From assembly GCA_002869685.1 (NCBI GenBank), contig PKUE01000142.1, positions 1 to 58,199 of the forward strand: a stretch of 58,199 bases of DNA, in the 5' to 3' direction. The stretch is from Desulfuromonas sp. Its GTDB lineage: Bacteria; Desulfobacterota; Desulfuromonadia; Desulfuromonadales; Desulfuromonadaceae. Both the position numbers and the translations under genes were made by a program. Position 1 is the stretch's first letter. The number at the start of each line of letters is the position of its first letter. The notes below the pieces were generated by a model. That model saw nothing but the letters and a program-made list of their open reading frames with translations. It made no database searches and was not told where the DNA came from. This document shows, one piece after another, positions 17,391-28,392 of the stretch.

Positions 17391-17657
17391 TCAGATCGAC
17401 AGTGATTCAGCGTCTTCCGGTTGCAGATAAATAGCGGGGACAAGGGATTTCGATTGTTCGGCTTTATTTGCCACGGCGGTGTCACGATTGCACAACACAT
17501 GAACCGTGGCCAAGGTGAGACTTGAAATTGTCACCAGAATAAAAATAATCGACAGCAGATCAAGCCCGACATGTTTGAAACCATGGGCAGTCTGATTGCG
17601 ATAGGGTTGATGGCGGACAGAATACGGTTTGTGCGGGTTCGGGGGCAATTGGGGCAT
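17391..17657 (-). CDS. small single-pass membrane protein, unknown function
   Basis: An 88-residue protein with a basic N-terminal half, one hydrophobic helix (about residues 30-55, LDLLSIIFILVTISSLTLA) and a hydrophilic tail. AGAGGAT lies about 11 bases before the ATG. No family is recognised. It is divergent from lepA and upstream of the SecB-like gene, so it may share a transcript with the latter. Short, but the composition looks protein-like. Confidence 0.5.
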   Translation of the reverse strand: MPQLPPNPHKPYSVRHQPYRNQTAHGFKHVGLDLLSIIFILVTISSLTLATVHVLCNRDTAVANKAEQSKSLVPAIYLQPEDAESLSI

Positions 17658-17836
17658 GAATTTTTTTATCCTCTGGACCGTTACAGGTTAAAGTCTCTGG
17701 CAAACAATTCACCGTTATCTCTCGGACCACTTACTTGTCGTCCATTGGTCGGCGAAAGATTAGGATTATTTCTTTACAAAAAAACTGAATCTGACTAGTC
17801 TTACAACCGCTCAAACAGAACCGACTATGAGGATTT

Positions 17837-19636
17837 ATGAATCAGAAAAACATTCGCAATTTTTCCATTATCGCGCACATTGATCATGGCAAGTCCACAC
17901 TGGCGGACCGTCTGCTGGAAGAGACAGGTACACTCACCGACCGGGAAAAAACCGACCAGTTTCTTGACAAGATGGATCTGGAGCGCGAACGGGGAATCAC
18001 CATCAAAGCTCAGGCGGTGTGTCTCAAATACCGCGCGGACGATGGTCAGGATTATATCCTCAACCTGATTGACACGCCGGGACATGTTGATTTTACCTAT
18101 GAAGTCAGCCGTTCTCTGACTGCCTGTGAAGGAGCGTTGTTGGTTGTTGACGCATCCCAAGGCGTAGAAGCCCAGACTCTGGCCAACGTCTATCTGGCCC
18201 TTGACGAAGACCTGGAAATCTTTCCGGTTCTCAATAAAGTGGACCTTCCCGGTGCCGAGCCGGAGCGGGTCAAAGAGGAAATTGAAGACATCATCGGCCT
18301 TGACACCAGTGATGCTATTGTCGCCAGCGCCAAAGAGGGGATTGGCATTCACGACATCCTCGAACGGATTGTCCGTCAGGTCCCAGCGCCGCTCGGTGAT
18401 GTTTCAGCGCCGCTCAAAGCCTTGATATTCGACTCCTGGTACGATTCTTACCAGGGCGTTGTTGTCATGATCCGGGTCGTCGATGGTGAGATCAAAAAAG
18501 GGGATAAAATCTACCTGATGGCCAGCAAGGGCAGCTACGAAGTCCTCAAGGTTGGTGTTTTCTCCCCAGCGCCGGTGGCCAAAGACTCACTTAAAGCAGG
18601 AGAGGTTGGTTTTATGATTGCCGGCATCAAAGTGGTTAAAGATGCCAAAGTTGGCGACACGATTACCCATTTTCACCAACGCGCTGAACAGGCGCTGCCT
18701 GGCTTCCTGGAAGTTAAACCGATGGTGTTCTCCGGACTGTATCCCATTGACACCAGTGAGTACGAACTACTGCGCGATGCGTTGGAGAAATTGCAGCTTA
18801 ACGATGCGTCCATCAGCTATGAGCCGGAAAACTCGGTTGCGCTGGGATTCGGTTTTCGCTGCGGCTTCCTCGGCCTGCTTCACATGGAGATCATCCAGGA
18901 GCGCCTTGAACGGGAATTCAATATTGATCTGATCACCACCGCACCAACCGTTGTCTACAGAGTGACCACGGTCAAAGGCGAGGTATTGCGGGTAGACAGT
19001 GCCAACAAACTGCCCGAAGTGCAATATATCGACACGATAGAAGAACCGTTTATTCTGGCGTCCATCCATGTACCCAATGAATTTGTCGGTTCGATCCTTG
19101 CCCTGTGTGAAGAGAAGCGCGGGGTTCAGCGCGAGATTAAATATCTGACCGAAACGCGTGTCATGATCGTCTACGAACTGCCGCTTAACGAAATCGTCAT
19201 GGATTTTTATGACCGGTTAAAATCGATCAGTCGTGGCTATGCTTCGCTGGACTATGAACCTCTGGACTACCGCGCCAGCAAGTTGGTGCGGATGAACGTC
19301 ATGATCAACGGTGAGACCGTTGATGCGCTGTCGTTGATTGTTCATCAGGACAAGGCACAGTCCCGAGGAAGAGAGCTGGTCGCCAAAATGAAGGAATTCA
19401 TTCCCCGCCAGCAATTTGTTGTTGCCATTCAGGCGGCAATCGGTGGGAAGATCATTGCCCGTGAAACGGTCAAAGCATTGCGTAAAGATGTTACGGCAAA
19501 ATGTTATGGCGGTGATATCTCGCGTAAGCGTAAACTTTTAGAGAAACAAAAAGAGGGCAAAAAGCGCATGAAGCAAGTTGGCAGTGTTGAGTTGCCCCAG
19601 GAAGCCTTCCTGGCCATTCTTAAAGTAAAAGAATAA
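17837..19636 (+). CDS. lepA: elongation factor 4 (LepA GTPase)
   Basis: A 599-residue translational GTPase with family-typical length. G1 is [14 protein letters not shown]3 DTPGHVDF, G4 NKVDLPGA. Domains II and III follow, and then the LepA-specific C-terminal domain with [19 protein letters not shown]4 binds ribosomes and can back-translocate tRNAs under stress. GAGG precedes the ATG. It is followed after 5 bases by lepB, the classic lepA-lepB pair, so they are co-transcribed. The 180-base gap upstream separates it from the divergent small membrane protein and must hold the promoter, which I could not pin down. Confidence 0.97.
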   Translation: MNQKNIRNFSIIAHIDHGKSTLADRLLEETGTLTDREKTDQFLDKMDLERERGITIKAQAVCLKYRADDGQDYILNLIDTPGHVDFTYEVSRSLTACEGALLVVDASQGVEAQTLANVYLALDEDLEIFPVLNKVDLPGAEPERVKEEIEDIIGLDTSDAIVASAKEGIGIHDILERIVRQVPAPLGDVSAPLKALIFDSWYDSYQGVVVMIRVVDGEIKKGDKIYLMASKGSYEVLKVGVFSPAPVAKDSLKAGEVGFMIAGIKVVKDAKVGDTITHFHQRAEQALPGFLEVKPMVFSGLYPIDTSEYELLRDALEKLQLNDASISYEPENSVALGFGFRCGFLGLLHMEIIQERLEREFNIDLITTAPTVVYRVTTVKGEVLRVDSANKLPEVQYIDTIEEPFILASIHVPNEFVGSILALCEEKRGVQREIKYLTETRVMIVYELPLNEIVMDFYDRLKSISRGYASLDYEPLDYRASKLVRMNVMINGETVDALSLIVHQDKAQSRGRELVAKMKEFIPRQQFVVAIQAAIGGKIIARETVKALRKDVTAKCYGGDISRKRKLLEKQKEGKKRMKQVGSVELPQEAFLAILKVKE

Positions 19637-19641
19637 AGATT

Positions 19642-20316
19642 ATGTCTAAACAACTAGAATCAGAAGAAATTTTAAAGCCAAAGAAATCCTGGTTTCGGGA
19701 AACCGCCGAAGCTTTGCTGGTGGCGGCGATTCTGGCGCTGATAATCCGCACCTTTGTTGTGCAGGCGTTCAAGATCCCCTCCGGGTCCATGGAAGATACC
19801 TTGCTGATCGGCGATCATCTTCTGGTCTGCAAGTTTATTTATGGAACCGACATCCCTTTTACCGACAAAGTGGTTTTCCCTTTGACGGACCCACAACAAG
19901 GTGACGTCATCGTCTTTGAGTACCCCGGCGATCTGGACAAACCGTGGCTTGAGCGTCGCGACTTCATCAAACGAGTTGTCGGTGTTCCCGGCGACACGGT
20001 CGAAGTCCGCAACAAAAAGGTCTACGTCAATGGGGAGCATTACGCTCTGGCGCAGGAAGTCCACAAAGAGTCATCTCTGGTTTTGCCGGGTAGCCGTCCC
20101 GCACCCGATGACCGCCGTGATTTCATGCCCAAAACCGTGGTTCCAGCCGGGAAATATTTTGTTATGGGCGACAATCGTGATCGTTCATACGACAGCCGAT
20201 TCTGGGGCTTTGTTGACCGCGACCTGATCAAAGGCAAAGCTTTTATCAAATATTGGTCCTGGGACAGCGACAGCCACTGGCCACGCTTTGACCGGATCGG
20301 TCGCCTGATCGATTAA
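19642..20316 (+). CDS. lepB: signal peptidase I
   Basis: A 224-residue type I leader peptidase (S26 family). One N-terminal transmembrane helix (about 22-41) is followed by box B KIPSGSMEDTL with nucleophile Ser49, box D RRDFIKRVVGVPGD with general base Lys110, and box E GDNRDRSYDSRFWG. It cleaves signal peptides at the periplasmic face. It is coupled to lepA by a 5-bp gap and followed by a strong hairpin before mutS. Confidence 0.95.
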   Translation: MSKQLESEEILKPKKSWFRETAEALLVAAILALIIRTFVVQAFKIPSGSMEDTLLIGDHLLVCKFIYGTDIPFTDKVVFPLTDPQQGDVIVFEYPGDLDKPWLERRDFIKRVVGVPGDTVEVRNKKVYVNGEHYALAQEVHKESSLVLPGSRPAPDDRRDFMPKTVVPAGKYFVMGDNRDRSYDSRFWGFVDRDLIKGKAFIKYWSWDSDSHWPRFDRIGRLID

Positions 20317-20325
20317 TTCCACTCT

Positions 20326-20357
20326 GGATGCCGAAGTGTTGCTTTGCTTCGGCATCC
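20326..20357. terminator. perfect 11-bp hairpin between lepB and mutS
   Basis: GGATGCCGAAG and CTTCGGCATCC form a perfect stem with a 10-base loop. The following sequence is only moderately T-rich, so it may be a weak terminator or an RNA-processing hairpin. Confidence 0.5.
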
Positions 20358-20400
20358 GTCGTTTCATCTTCCAGCTCACCCGGTACTGTTGAGGTTCTAC

Positions 20401-23013
20401 ATGGCAAACCCCACCCCGATGATGCGCCAATATCTTGAGATCAAAAGCCAATACCCGGACGCCATCCTCTTTTTCCGTCTGGGGGACTTTTACGAGATGT
20501 TTCTTGACGATGCCGTGACCGCATCTCGGGTTCTGGACATCACCCTGACATCGCGCAATAAAAATTCCGATGATGAAGTTCCCTTATGTGGCGTGCCATT
20601 CCACAGCGCCCAGCCCTACATTGCCAAACTCGTCGCTAATGGCCACAAAGTCGCCGTCTGCGAGCAGGTTGAAGATCCAAAATCCGTTAAAGGGATTGTC
20701 AAACGGGAAGTAGTGCGTGTCGTCACGCCGGGGATGATCCTGGAAAGCGATATGCTTACACCGGATGAGAACAACTACCTGCTGGTGATCGCGTCTCATC
20801 AGGAACAATACGGCGTGGCTGTCGTGGATATTTCAACCGGCGAGTTTCGCGTGACCACTGCCAGTGGTACCAGCGATCTCAGTCGGGAAATTGCCAGCAC
20901 CCAACCGCGCGAGATTATCTTGTGTGAGCCTGACCGAGAACCACTCAGTCAGGCACTGGCGGCGTCTTTTCACGAAAAGATGGTCAACGCGCTGCCGGAA
21001 TGGGTGTTTGAACTAGAGGAGGCGCGCCAGAAACTGCAGCGTTTTTTCCACTGTGACACACTTGACGGCTTTGGCTGTCAGGACCTGCCTGCTGCCATCT
21101 GTGCTGCCGGTGCGGCATTGCATTATGTGCAGGAAACGCAGAAGAGTACCGTCGAACATATTCGAACACTCCAGACCTACCATGTTCAGGACTACATGGT
21201 CCTCGATGAATCCACCCGGCGCAATCTGGAACTCACCGCCACATTGATCGATGGCAAACGTGCTGGATCGCTGCTTGGCGCTCTTGATCGTACCGTGACG
21301 GCAATGGGTGGTCGCAAGCTGCGCCAGTGGATCAATCAGCCGTTGATCGATTGTGATGCCATTGTTCGCCGTCACCAACTGGTGAGTGAACTGGTTGACT
21401 CTCCGTTGTTGCGAGACGATCTCCATCAGTGTCTTGACGATGTCTATGACCTGGAACGGCTCAGTGCGCGTATCTCCATGGCCAGCGCCAATGCCAAAGA
21501 TCTGGTTGCCTTGCGCCACTCGCTGGAGCAATTGCCAGCGATCATTGACCAGATGGCAGAACTCACCAGCGAAATGGGGCAGGGCTTAAGGGTCCAGATC
21601 GACCCGCTCGAGGACGTTTTGGCCCTGATTCAGAATGCCATTGCAGACAATCCGCCATTTGTTCTGCGCGATGGCGGCCTGATGCGCGATGGCTACCATG
21701 AAGAACTGGACGAATTGCGTCTGATCAGCCGTGAAGGAAAGGGCTGGATTGCCCGCCTGGAAAAGACCGAGCGTGACCGGACCGGTATCTCAACACTGAA
21801 AGTCCGCTTCAATAAAGTGTTCGGCTATTACATCGACATCCCCAAAACCCAGATCAGCAAAGTCCCGGAATGTTACGAGCGGAAGCAGACCCTGGCTAAC
21901 TCGGAGCGTTATTTTACGCCGGAGTTGAAGGAATATGAGGACAAAGTTCTTGGTGCCGAAGAACGGCTGGTTGCCCTGGAATATGACCTTTTCCAGCAAG
22001 TGCGTCGCCAAGTCGCCGCCGAGGGTGCGCGTATTCAGCAGACCGCTGAAGCTTTGGCCCAACTGGATGTTGTCGTGTGTTTTGCCCAGGTTGCCCATGA
22101 GCGCAATTACGTACAGCCCGTCATGAACCAGGGAACGATTCTGACCATCGACGAAGGCCGCCATCCGGTCATCGAGTGTATGAATCTGGGCGAGCGTTTC
22201 ATCCCTAATGATGTGCACCTCGATACTGAGAATGACCAATTATTAATCATCACCGGTCCCAACATGGCGGGTAAATCGACCTTCATGCGCCAGGTTGCCC
22301 TGATCACCCTGATGGCCCAGATCGGCAGTTTGGTCCCGGCACGCTCTGCGACCATTGGTGTCGTGGATCGTATCTTTACCCGGGTTGGCGCCAGTGACAA
22401 TCTGGCCCGCGGCCAATCAACCTTTATGGTTGAGATGAGTGAGACCGCCAACATCCTCAACCACGCCACCGCACGCAGTCTTATCATCCTTGATGAGATC
22501 GGGCGGGGGACGTCCACTTTTGACGGCGTCAGTATTGCCTGGGCAGTGGCAGAATATTTGCATGACAACAATGAGGTTGCCGCCAAAACCTTGTTCGCGA
22601 CCCATTATCATGAGTTGACGGATCTGGTGATCACCCGTGAACGGATTGCCAATTTCAATATTGCCGTACGGGAGTGGAATGATCAGATTGTCTTTCTGCG
22701 CAAGATTGTTGCTGGAGGGGCCAGTCATTCCTACGGCATCCAGGTTGCCCGTCTGGCAGGTCTGCCGGAAGCTGTCATCAACCGGGCCAAAGAGGTGTTG
22801 GCCAATTTGGAAGGAGGCGAATTCTCCTCTCAGGGTGAGCCCCGGCTGGCCCGACACCGCAATTCGGTCCCGGCGCAACCGCAAACATCGCAAATGTCAT
22901 TATTCAATGGCAGTGATGACCCGTTACGACAGTGTCTCAGAGATGTGGATGTCAACACCATCAGTCCACTTGAAGCACTGAACCTGATTGATGAACTTAA
23001 ACGGATGCTTTAG
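20401..23013 (+). CDS. mutS: DNA mismatch repair protein MutS
   Basis: An 870-residue MutS1. The N-terminal mismatch-binding domain has the Phe-x-Glu motif region ([14 protein letters not shown]). The connector and core/clamp helices follow, then the ATPase with Walker [12 protein letters not shown], Walker [16 protein letters not shown] and the H-loop FATHYHEL. The C-terminal tail has the short helical dimerisation segment. The ATG at 20401 was chosen because GAGG lies 6 bases upstream and MutS proteins begin with [11 protein letters not shown]; an open frame further upstream overlaps the lepB hairpin. It recognises mismatches and recruits MutL, which is not in the window. Confidence 0.97.
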   Translation: MANPTPMMRQYLEIKSQYPDAILFFRLGDFYEMFLDDAVTASRVLDITLTSRNKNSDDEVPLCGVPFHSAQPYIAKLVANGHKVAVCEQVEDPKSVKGIVKREVVRVVTPGMILESDMLTPDENNYLLVIASHQEQYGVAVVDISTGEFRVTTASGTSDLSREIASTQPREIILCEPDREPLSQALAASFHEKMVNALPEWVFELEEARQKLQRFFHCDTLDGFGCQDLPAAICAAGAALHYVQETQKSTVEHIRTLQTYHVQDYMVLDESTRRNLELTATLIDGKRAGSLLGALDRTVTAMGGRKLRQWINQPLIDCDAIVRRHQLVSELVDSPLLRDDLHQCLDDVYDLERLSARISMASANAKDLVALRHSLEQLPAIIDQMAELTSEMGQGLRVQIDPLEDVLALIQNAIADNPPFVLRDGGLMRDGYHEELDELRLISREGKGWIARLEKTERDRTGISTLKVRFNKVFGYYIDIPKTQISKVPECYERKQTLANSERYFTPELKEYEDKVLGAEERLVALEYDLFQQVRRQVAAEGARIQQTAEALAQLDVVVCFAQVAHERNYVQPVMNQGTILTIDEGRHPVIECMNLGERFIPNDVHLDTENDQLLIITGPNMAGKSTFMRQVALITLMAQIGSLVPARSATIGVVDRIFTRVGASDNLARGQSTFMVEMSETANILNHATARSLIILDEIGRGTSTFDGVSIAWAVAEYLHDNNEVAAKTLFATHYHELTDLVITRERIANFNIAVREWNDQIVFLRKIVAGGASHSYGIQVARLAGLPEAVINRAKEVLANLEGGEFSSQGEPRLARHRNSVPAQPQTSQMSLFNGSDDPLRQCLRDVDVNTISPLEALNLIDELKRML

Positions 23014-23024
23014 GGGTTGGATTT

Positions 23025-24800
23025 GTGCTGAAATTACGACGTTTATGCTTGGCTTTGATCTTATTGCTGGTTGCCATGACGGCTCAGGCAAGTACGTTAC
23101 AGGATTATCGTGACGCCCGCTTTGCCTACCAACAATTGCTCAGAGCACCAGAAAAACAGCAGTTTCGCCACAATTGGGAGAAAGTCTTTACCCAGCTGCA
23201 GCAATTCGTCGAACATCATCCCGACCATGAAAAAGCACCGGGGGCCTATTATCTTCTCGGCCAGGCCCATGAAAAACTCTATGCGGTTTCCCGGGTGGAA
23301 AAAGATGCCCTGGCAGCCGCTGATTACTATCAAAGCCTGGTTCAACATTATCCACACAGTTCACTGGCCGATGATGCGCTTTTGTTTCGCGCCCGCTTGC
23401 AATGTGAGGTATTGAATCACGAAGATGGCGCACGTCGGGATTGCTCATTAATTCTTCAAAAATATCCTGATGGCGACATGTCCCGCCAGGCCGCAGAACT
23501 CCTGGCGAGTTTGCCCCCGGCAGCACAACCGATTGTTGTCCCGCCACGGCCAACACCGCCAGCGCCAACCTCGTCGGCGTCCCCCCCTGCGATGGCACCG
23601 CCAACTTCGGGGAGAATCACGGTTTCTGACATTCGCTACTGGAGTGACAACGACCACAGTCGTATTGTTCTCGACCTCAACGGAGCACCGACTTATCGTG
23701 TCAATACTCTGCCACCGAGTCAAAAAGACAACACGTCCGCGCGGTTATATATTGACCTTCTCAGGACAAACAAAGCGGCCAAAGTTCCATCTCAGCAGAA
23801 TATTACCTCTGGCATTGTAAAGCGCATACGCGTCGGTGAGAATCCTGAGGGGATGCGTGTTGTTTTCGACCTGAAAGAACTGACTCGTTATAAATTAATC
23901 ACCTTGACCAATCCGTCCCGCCTGGTCATTGACCTGGCGAACTATCAGGGTGCCGTCCTTAAAGACGACCCGCCGCAACTGGAAACTGCTGTAGTCCCGC
24001 CTAAAGGGACGGATCAAGACCAGATCACCCAGGTTTTGCAACAGGTTCCGGCCAATGAGCCCCCTCAGGTTCACATTCCGGATGTTGCTGCCAAGCCTCA
24101 GGGGCAGCTGCGTATTGTTGTTGATGCCGGGCATGGCGGCAAGGATCCCGGTGCCGTCGGACCGGGAAAATTGTATGAAAAGGATGTCGTTCTCAAGCTG
24201 GCTAAAACACTGGCGGCGCAACTGCGTTCATCGTTGAAATGCGAAGTGTTGTTGACCCGTGATCGCGACATCTATATCCCGCTTCTTGAACGAACCGCTT
24301 ACGCCAATGAAGTCGATGCGGATCTGTTTATTTCGATCCATGCCAATGCCAGCCCTAATAAAAGCGCCCATGGAATCGAAACATTTTTCCTCAACTTTTC
24401 CAAAAATGATAAAGCGATGGCCATCGCCGCCCGTGAAAACGGGATGAGTCTGCAAGAGGTTGGCGATCTTGAGCTTATTCTGTTTGATATGATGGCCAAC
24501 TCGAAGATCAATGAATCCAGCCGTCTTGCCGCAGAGATACAGTCGTCTCTGGTGGATAATTTGAGTCGCAAATACTCGAATATTAAAGATCTTGGCGTCC
24601 GCCAGGGTCCGTTCCACGTCCTACTGGGAGCAACGATGCCTTCAGTACTGGTAGAAGTCGCTTTTATCAGTCATTCACAGGAAGCAAAGCGCCTCAATAG
24701 CCGAACCTACCGGGATCGATCGGCTGATGCCATTGTTGAAGGCGTACGCAATTATCTGCAATCTCAGAACCTCCTTGCGAAACGGACCAACGACTCATGA
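23025..24800 (+). CDS. periplasmic N-acetylmuramoyl-L-alanine amidase (AMIN + Amidase_3)
   Basis: A 591-residue exported amidase. It has a signal peptide (about 1-22), then a TPR-like N-terminal region (about 25-165, with ...APGAYYLLGQAHEKL...), a Pro-rich linker, and an AMIN domain (about 195-310; RIVLDLNGAPTYRV, RVVFDLKELTRYKL). A zinc-dependent Amidase_3 domain follows (about 365-590; VVDAGHGGKDPGAVG, SIHANAS, VEVAFISHSQEA). It cleaves the amide bond between muramic acid and the stem peptide, for daughter-cell separation. The TPR-like N-terminal extension is not found in E. coli AmiC. The GTG start follows AGGGG. It lies between mutS and glnD, and its end overlaps glnD by 4 bases. Confidence 0.9.
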   Translation: MLKLRRLCLALILLLVAMTAQASTLQDYRDARFAYQQLLRAPEKQQFRHNWEKVFTQLQQFVEHHPDHEKAPGAYYLLGQAHEKLYAVSRVEKDALAAADYYQSLVQHYPHSSLADDALLFRARLQCEVLNHEDGARRDCSLILQKYPDGDMSRQAAELLASLPPAAQPIVVPPRPTPPAPTSSASPPAMAPPTSGRITVSDIRYWSDNDHSRIVLDLNGAPTYRVNTLPPSQKDNTSARLYIDLLRTNKAAKVPSQQNITSGIVKRIRVGENPEGMRVVFDLKELTRYKLITLTNPSRLVIDLANYQGAVLKDDPPQLETAVVPPKGTDQDQITQVLQQVPANEPPQVHIPDVAAKPQGQLRIVVDAGHGGKDPGAVGPGKLYEKDVVLKLAKTLAAQLRSSLKCEVLLTRDRDIYIPLLERTAYANEVDADLFISIHANASPNKSAHGIETFFLNFSKNDKAMAIAARENGMSLQEVGDLELILFDMMANSKINESSRLAAEIQSSLVDNLSRKYSNIKDLGVRQGPFHVLLGATMPSVLVEVAFISHSQEAKRLNSRTYRDRSADAIVEGVRNYLQSQNLLAKRTNDS

Positions 24801-27478
24801 TCACCATTGACAACAGTGCTCTGCTTGCTTTTTCACAGGGCTCGGACAACCAGGATGTTTTTGACCCGCAACGCCCTGACTTTCTCAAGGCCTGCATCGA
24901 ATATCGTGACACGCATCAGAACCTGATCAAGCATCTGCATCGCACCGGTGGCAGTGGCCGAAATATCGTTGCCCACATCACCCTGATGACGGATAAGCTA
25001 ATCGAAGCGCTGTTTGCTTTTGCCATCAAAGGCCTTGATCTGAAGCAGCCCTGTACCATGATTGCCCTGGGAGGCTATGGCCGTTCGGAAATGAATCCAC
25101 TTTCCGATGTGGATCTGATGTTCTTTTGTCTGGATCCGGACACCCCTCAGATGCAGCAGTTTTCCGAGCGAATTCTGTACCTGCTGTGGGATCTCGGTTT
25201 CGATGTCGGTCACTGTGTACGCAACGAGAAGCAATGCACCGATATTGCTGAAGCGGATCTGACCGCCTGCACGGCGCTGCTTGATTCCCGTTTTTTGTGT
25301 GGTGATGCGCCACTTTTCAGCCACTATGAAAAAAAAGTGCTCCCGGCTGTGATGGGGCGGAACAGTCGTTCTTTTATCCGCGAGAAAATGGTTGAACACG
25401 AGAAACGTATTAAAAAATATGGTTCATCGGTTTACCTGCTCGAACCCAACATCAAAGAGGGTGAGGGTGGCCTGCGAGATCTGCACACGGCGTTGTGGGT
25501 ATCAAAGATTAAATACAAAGTGCTTACCCTGCGTGGTTTGGTGATTAAAGGGGTGATGAGCGAAGCAGAAGAGGAGCAGTTTCTGGAAGCGCTCGACTAC
25601 CTATGGCGAATCCGCACCGAATTGCATTATCTGTCATCACGTAAAAACGATCAGTTGCATTTCGAACAACAGGAGCAAATCGCTCTATTTTTAGGTTACC
25701 GAGACAATAAAACCGCGCTGGCGGTTGAGCAGTTCATGCAAGATTATTATGCCCAGGCAACCCGAGTGGAGCACCTGGCCTCCACCCTGATCGCCCGTGC
25801 ATCGGATAAGGAGCGGGAGGAATCAAAGATTCTCGGCTATCTGCGCCGCCGGAACATTGAAGAAGGCTTCTACGCCCTGCGTGGTGAACTCAATGTCACC
25901 GATGATGACCTGTTCACCAATCAGCCGGAAATGATGATGAAGGCGTTCTGGCTGGCACAACGCCAGGAACTCAAATTCAGCCTCAACCTCAAGACACTTA
26001 TCCGCGACAATCTGCACCTGATCAATGACCGGGTTCGTCGCTCCAAAGTCATGAGTTCATTGTTCCTCGATATTCTGCGCTACAAGCGGGGAGTCTATGA
26101 AACGCTGAATCAGATGCACCACCTGCTGTTTCTCAATCAGTTCATACCTGAATTCAAACGTATTTACTGTCAGGTTCAACACGATGCCTATCACATCTAC
26201 ACCGTTGATACGCATACCTTGTTTGCCATCCGCGAAGTGGAAAAGCTGTGGTTGGGAGAATACTCTGAACGCAAACCGTTGTTGACCCAGGTCGCCAACG
26301 AGGTTGAAAAACCCGAGTTACTGATTCTGTCGGTAATGATGCACGACATTGGTAAAGGGGAAGGGCACAAGCACAGTGAAAAAGGTGCCGCCATGATACC
26401 GACCATATCGCGGCGCTTGGGGCTGAATAAGGAAGACAGCCTGCGTCTCGAGTTTCTGGTGCGCGAACACTTGCAGATGGCCCATATCTCTCAACGTCGT
26501 GACCTGCACGATGAACGGATGATCGCCCAATTTGCCCAAAAAATGGAAATGAGCGAAAATCTCAAAACCCTTTACGTCCTCACCTTTGCCGACATCAAAG
26601 CTGTTGGCCCGGATGTCTGGTCGGAATGGAAGGGCTTTTTGCTGCAGGAATTGTACGAAAAAACCTATGATGTCATCGAACGCGGTGATTTCTACAAGGA
26701 AAAACGCTCAGAAAAGATCCGAAACCGCAAGCGCAAAGTGGTTGAGGCGCTCAGTGATGAATTTGCCGTCAAGGCCATCAAGGATTGCCTGCGCAATTTC
26801 TCGACTCGCTACCTGATGACGTACCGTTCCGCCCAGATTGTTGAGCATGTTCGCCTGATCCTCGGGCGTGGCGATAATCCGTTAGCCATGAGTGTGGTCT
26901 ACAACCAGGAATCAAGTTACACAGAGGTCATTCTGGTCACTGTGGACATTGCCGGACTGTTCAGTAAAATCACCGGTGTAATGGCGGCCAACGGAGTTAA
27001 TATCCTCGGAGCTCAGATTTTCACGCAGAAAAGTGGCATTGCCGTCGACATCCTTCAAGTTGGCCGCGATGGCAATATCTACGATGACGACCGCAAATGG
27101 GCCAATATCGAAAAAGATCTGATCTGGTATTTACAGGGTCGCGGTGAAATTGACGAGCAGGTTGAAAAGCGCAAAAGCTCGATTCTTGACCTGTCACGAC
27201 AGGTGCCCACGATCCCACCACGCGTGGATATCGATAATGATGTCTCAGATGAATATACGGTCATCGACGTCACCACGATGGACAAGGTTGGCTTGTTGTA
27301 TCAGATTGCCAAGAGTCTCAAGAAAATCGGTGTTTATGTCGGCGTCTCGAAGATTTCAACAAAAGGGGACCGTGCTGGCGACACCTTCTATGTTCAGGAT
27401 ATTTTCGGCCATAAAATTGTTCAGCCGGAAAAACTGGATGAATTGCGTGACACCCTGTTAAAGGATTTGAGTGACTAG
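24797..27478 (+). CDS. glnD: bifunctional PII uridylyltransferase/uridylyl-removing enzyme
   Basis: An 893-residue GlnD. The nucleotidyltransferase motif is GGYGRSEMNPLSDVDLMF, seen as GGYGRSEMN and SDVDLMF. The GlnD PII-uridylyltransferase domain and an HD phosphohydrolase domain (MMHDIGKGEGHKHSEKGA region) follow, with two C-terminal ACT domains (about 700-780 and 815-890). It uridylylates PII when nitrogen is limiting and reverses this when glutamine is high. The ATG overlaps the amidase stop (ATGA). Confidence 0.95.
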   Translation: MITIDNSALLAFSQGSDNQDVFDPQRPDFLKACIEYRDTHQNLIKHLHRTGGSGRNIVAHITLMTDKLIEALFAFAIKGLDLKQPCTMIALGGYGRSEMNPLSDVDLMFFCLDPDTPQMQQFSERILYLLWDLGFDVGHCVRNEKQCTDIAEADLTACTALLDSRFLCGDAPLFSHYEKKVLPAVMGRNSRSFIREKMVEHEKRIKKYGSSVYLLEPNIKEGEGGLRDLHTALWVSKIKYKVLTLRGLVIKGVMSEAEEEQFLEALDYLWRIRTELHYLSSRKNDQLHFEQQEQIALFLGYRDNKTALAVEQFMQDYYAQATRVEHLASTLIARASDKEREESKILGYLRRRNIEEGFYALRGELNVTDDDLFTNQPEMMMKAFWLAQRQELKFSLNLKTLIRDNLHLINDRVRRSKVMSSLFLDILRYKRGVYETLNQMHHLLFLNQFIPEFKRIYCQVQHDAYHIYTVDTHTLFAIREVEKLWLGEYSERKPLLTQVANEVEKPELLILSVMMHDIGKGEGHKHSEKGAAMIPTISRRLGLNKEDSLRLEFLVREHLQMAHISQRRDLHDERMIAQFAQKMEMSENLKTLYVLTFADIKAVGPDVWSEWKGFLLQELYEKTYDVIERGDFYKEKRSEKIRNRKRKVVEALSDEFAVKAIKDCLRNFSTRYLMTYRSAQIVEHVRLILGRGDNPLAMSVVYNQESSYTEVILVTVDIAGLFSKITGVMAANGVNILGAQIFTQKSGIAVDILQVGRDGNIYDDDRKWANIEKDLIWYLQGRGEIDEQVEKRKSSILDLSRQVPTIPPRVDIDNDVSDEYTVIDVTTMDKVGLLYQIAKSLKKIGVYVGVSKISTKGDRAGDTFYVQDIFGHKIVQPEKLDELRDTLLKDLSD

Positions 27479-28375
27479 GTGACTTTTCTGGCGCTATTGG
27501 ATAGTTTTCTCGACTATCTTTCCATAGAACGCGGCTTAGCCAAAAACACCCTTGAGTCGTATGCCCGCGATTTACAACGCTATGGAGTATTTCTCTAACA
27601 ACGCGGAATCACAGACCCGGCCGTTATCAGCCAGACGGATGTGCTCGATTTTTTTACTGCGTTGAAAGAACAGGCGATGGGTGTACGCAGTCGGGCACGT
27701 TTGCTGGCCGCGCTGCGCGGGTTTCACCAGTTCGCCGGTGAAGAATTTCAGATCGGCAACAATCCGGTTGCTCGGCTGACAACGCCTAAAATGCTTCACA
27801 CCCTTCCGGATACATTGAGTCCGGCTGAAGTCGATTCGTTATTGACCTTTACGGCAACTGCTGGTCCTCTGGCTCTGCGTGACAAGGCAATGCTGGAATT
27901 GCTCTATGCAACAGGAATGCGGGTTTCAGAATTGGTTGGACTGTGTTGTGACGATCTGCATTTGAGCAGTGGCTACTTGCGCGCCATGGGGAAAGGCAGT
28001 AAACAACGTGTTATCCCAATCGGTGAAATTGCCATAGAAACATTGCAGTTTTATCTGCAATCGGTACGACCGGATCTGGATCGTAGTCGAAATCTCAGTC
28101 GCTGCGTGTTTCTCAATCGCTCCGGCAAGGGGTTGACACGTCAGGGGTTCTGGAAGATGATTAAGCGCCGTGCGCTGGACGCCGGAATTACCAAAAATGT
28201 AACGCCCCATACTTTACGCCATTCGTTTGCCACGCACCTGCTGGAAAACGGGGCAGATTTACGCGTGGTCCAGATGCTGCTTGGTCACGTTGACATTTCA
28301 ACAACACAGATTTATACCCATGTAACACGTGAACATGTCCGCCATGTTCATCAAACTTTTCATCCCCGCGGTTAG
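27479..28375 (+). pseudogene. XerC/XerD-type tyrosine recombinase interrupted by one in-frame stop
   Basis: Read from the GTG just after glnD, the frame gives [20 protein letters not shown], the normal Xer N-terminus. A TAA follows at codon 40 (27596-27598), and then the frame continues uninterrupted to 28375. Ignoring that stop, the protein would be 298 residues, the exact usual XerD length. Catalytic residues are all present downstream: Arg in TGMRVSEL, Lys in GKGSKQRV, His and Arg in [10 protein letters not shown], His in LLGHVDIS and Tyr in YTHV. A CAA to TAA transition would explain the stop. Restart at GTG 27641 would give 244 residues lacking most of the N-terminal core-binding domain. 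It may be inactive, a sequencing error, or suppressed. Confidence 0.75.
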
Positions 28376-28392
28376 CGGCTTAAGAGGATTGT

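Noticed and set aside
20344-20400. Extended N-terminus for MutS from an upstream Met
   Set aside because: It overlaps the strong lepB-mutS hairpin, whereas ATG 20401 has GAGG at the right distance and begins with the normal MutS residues.
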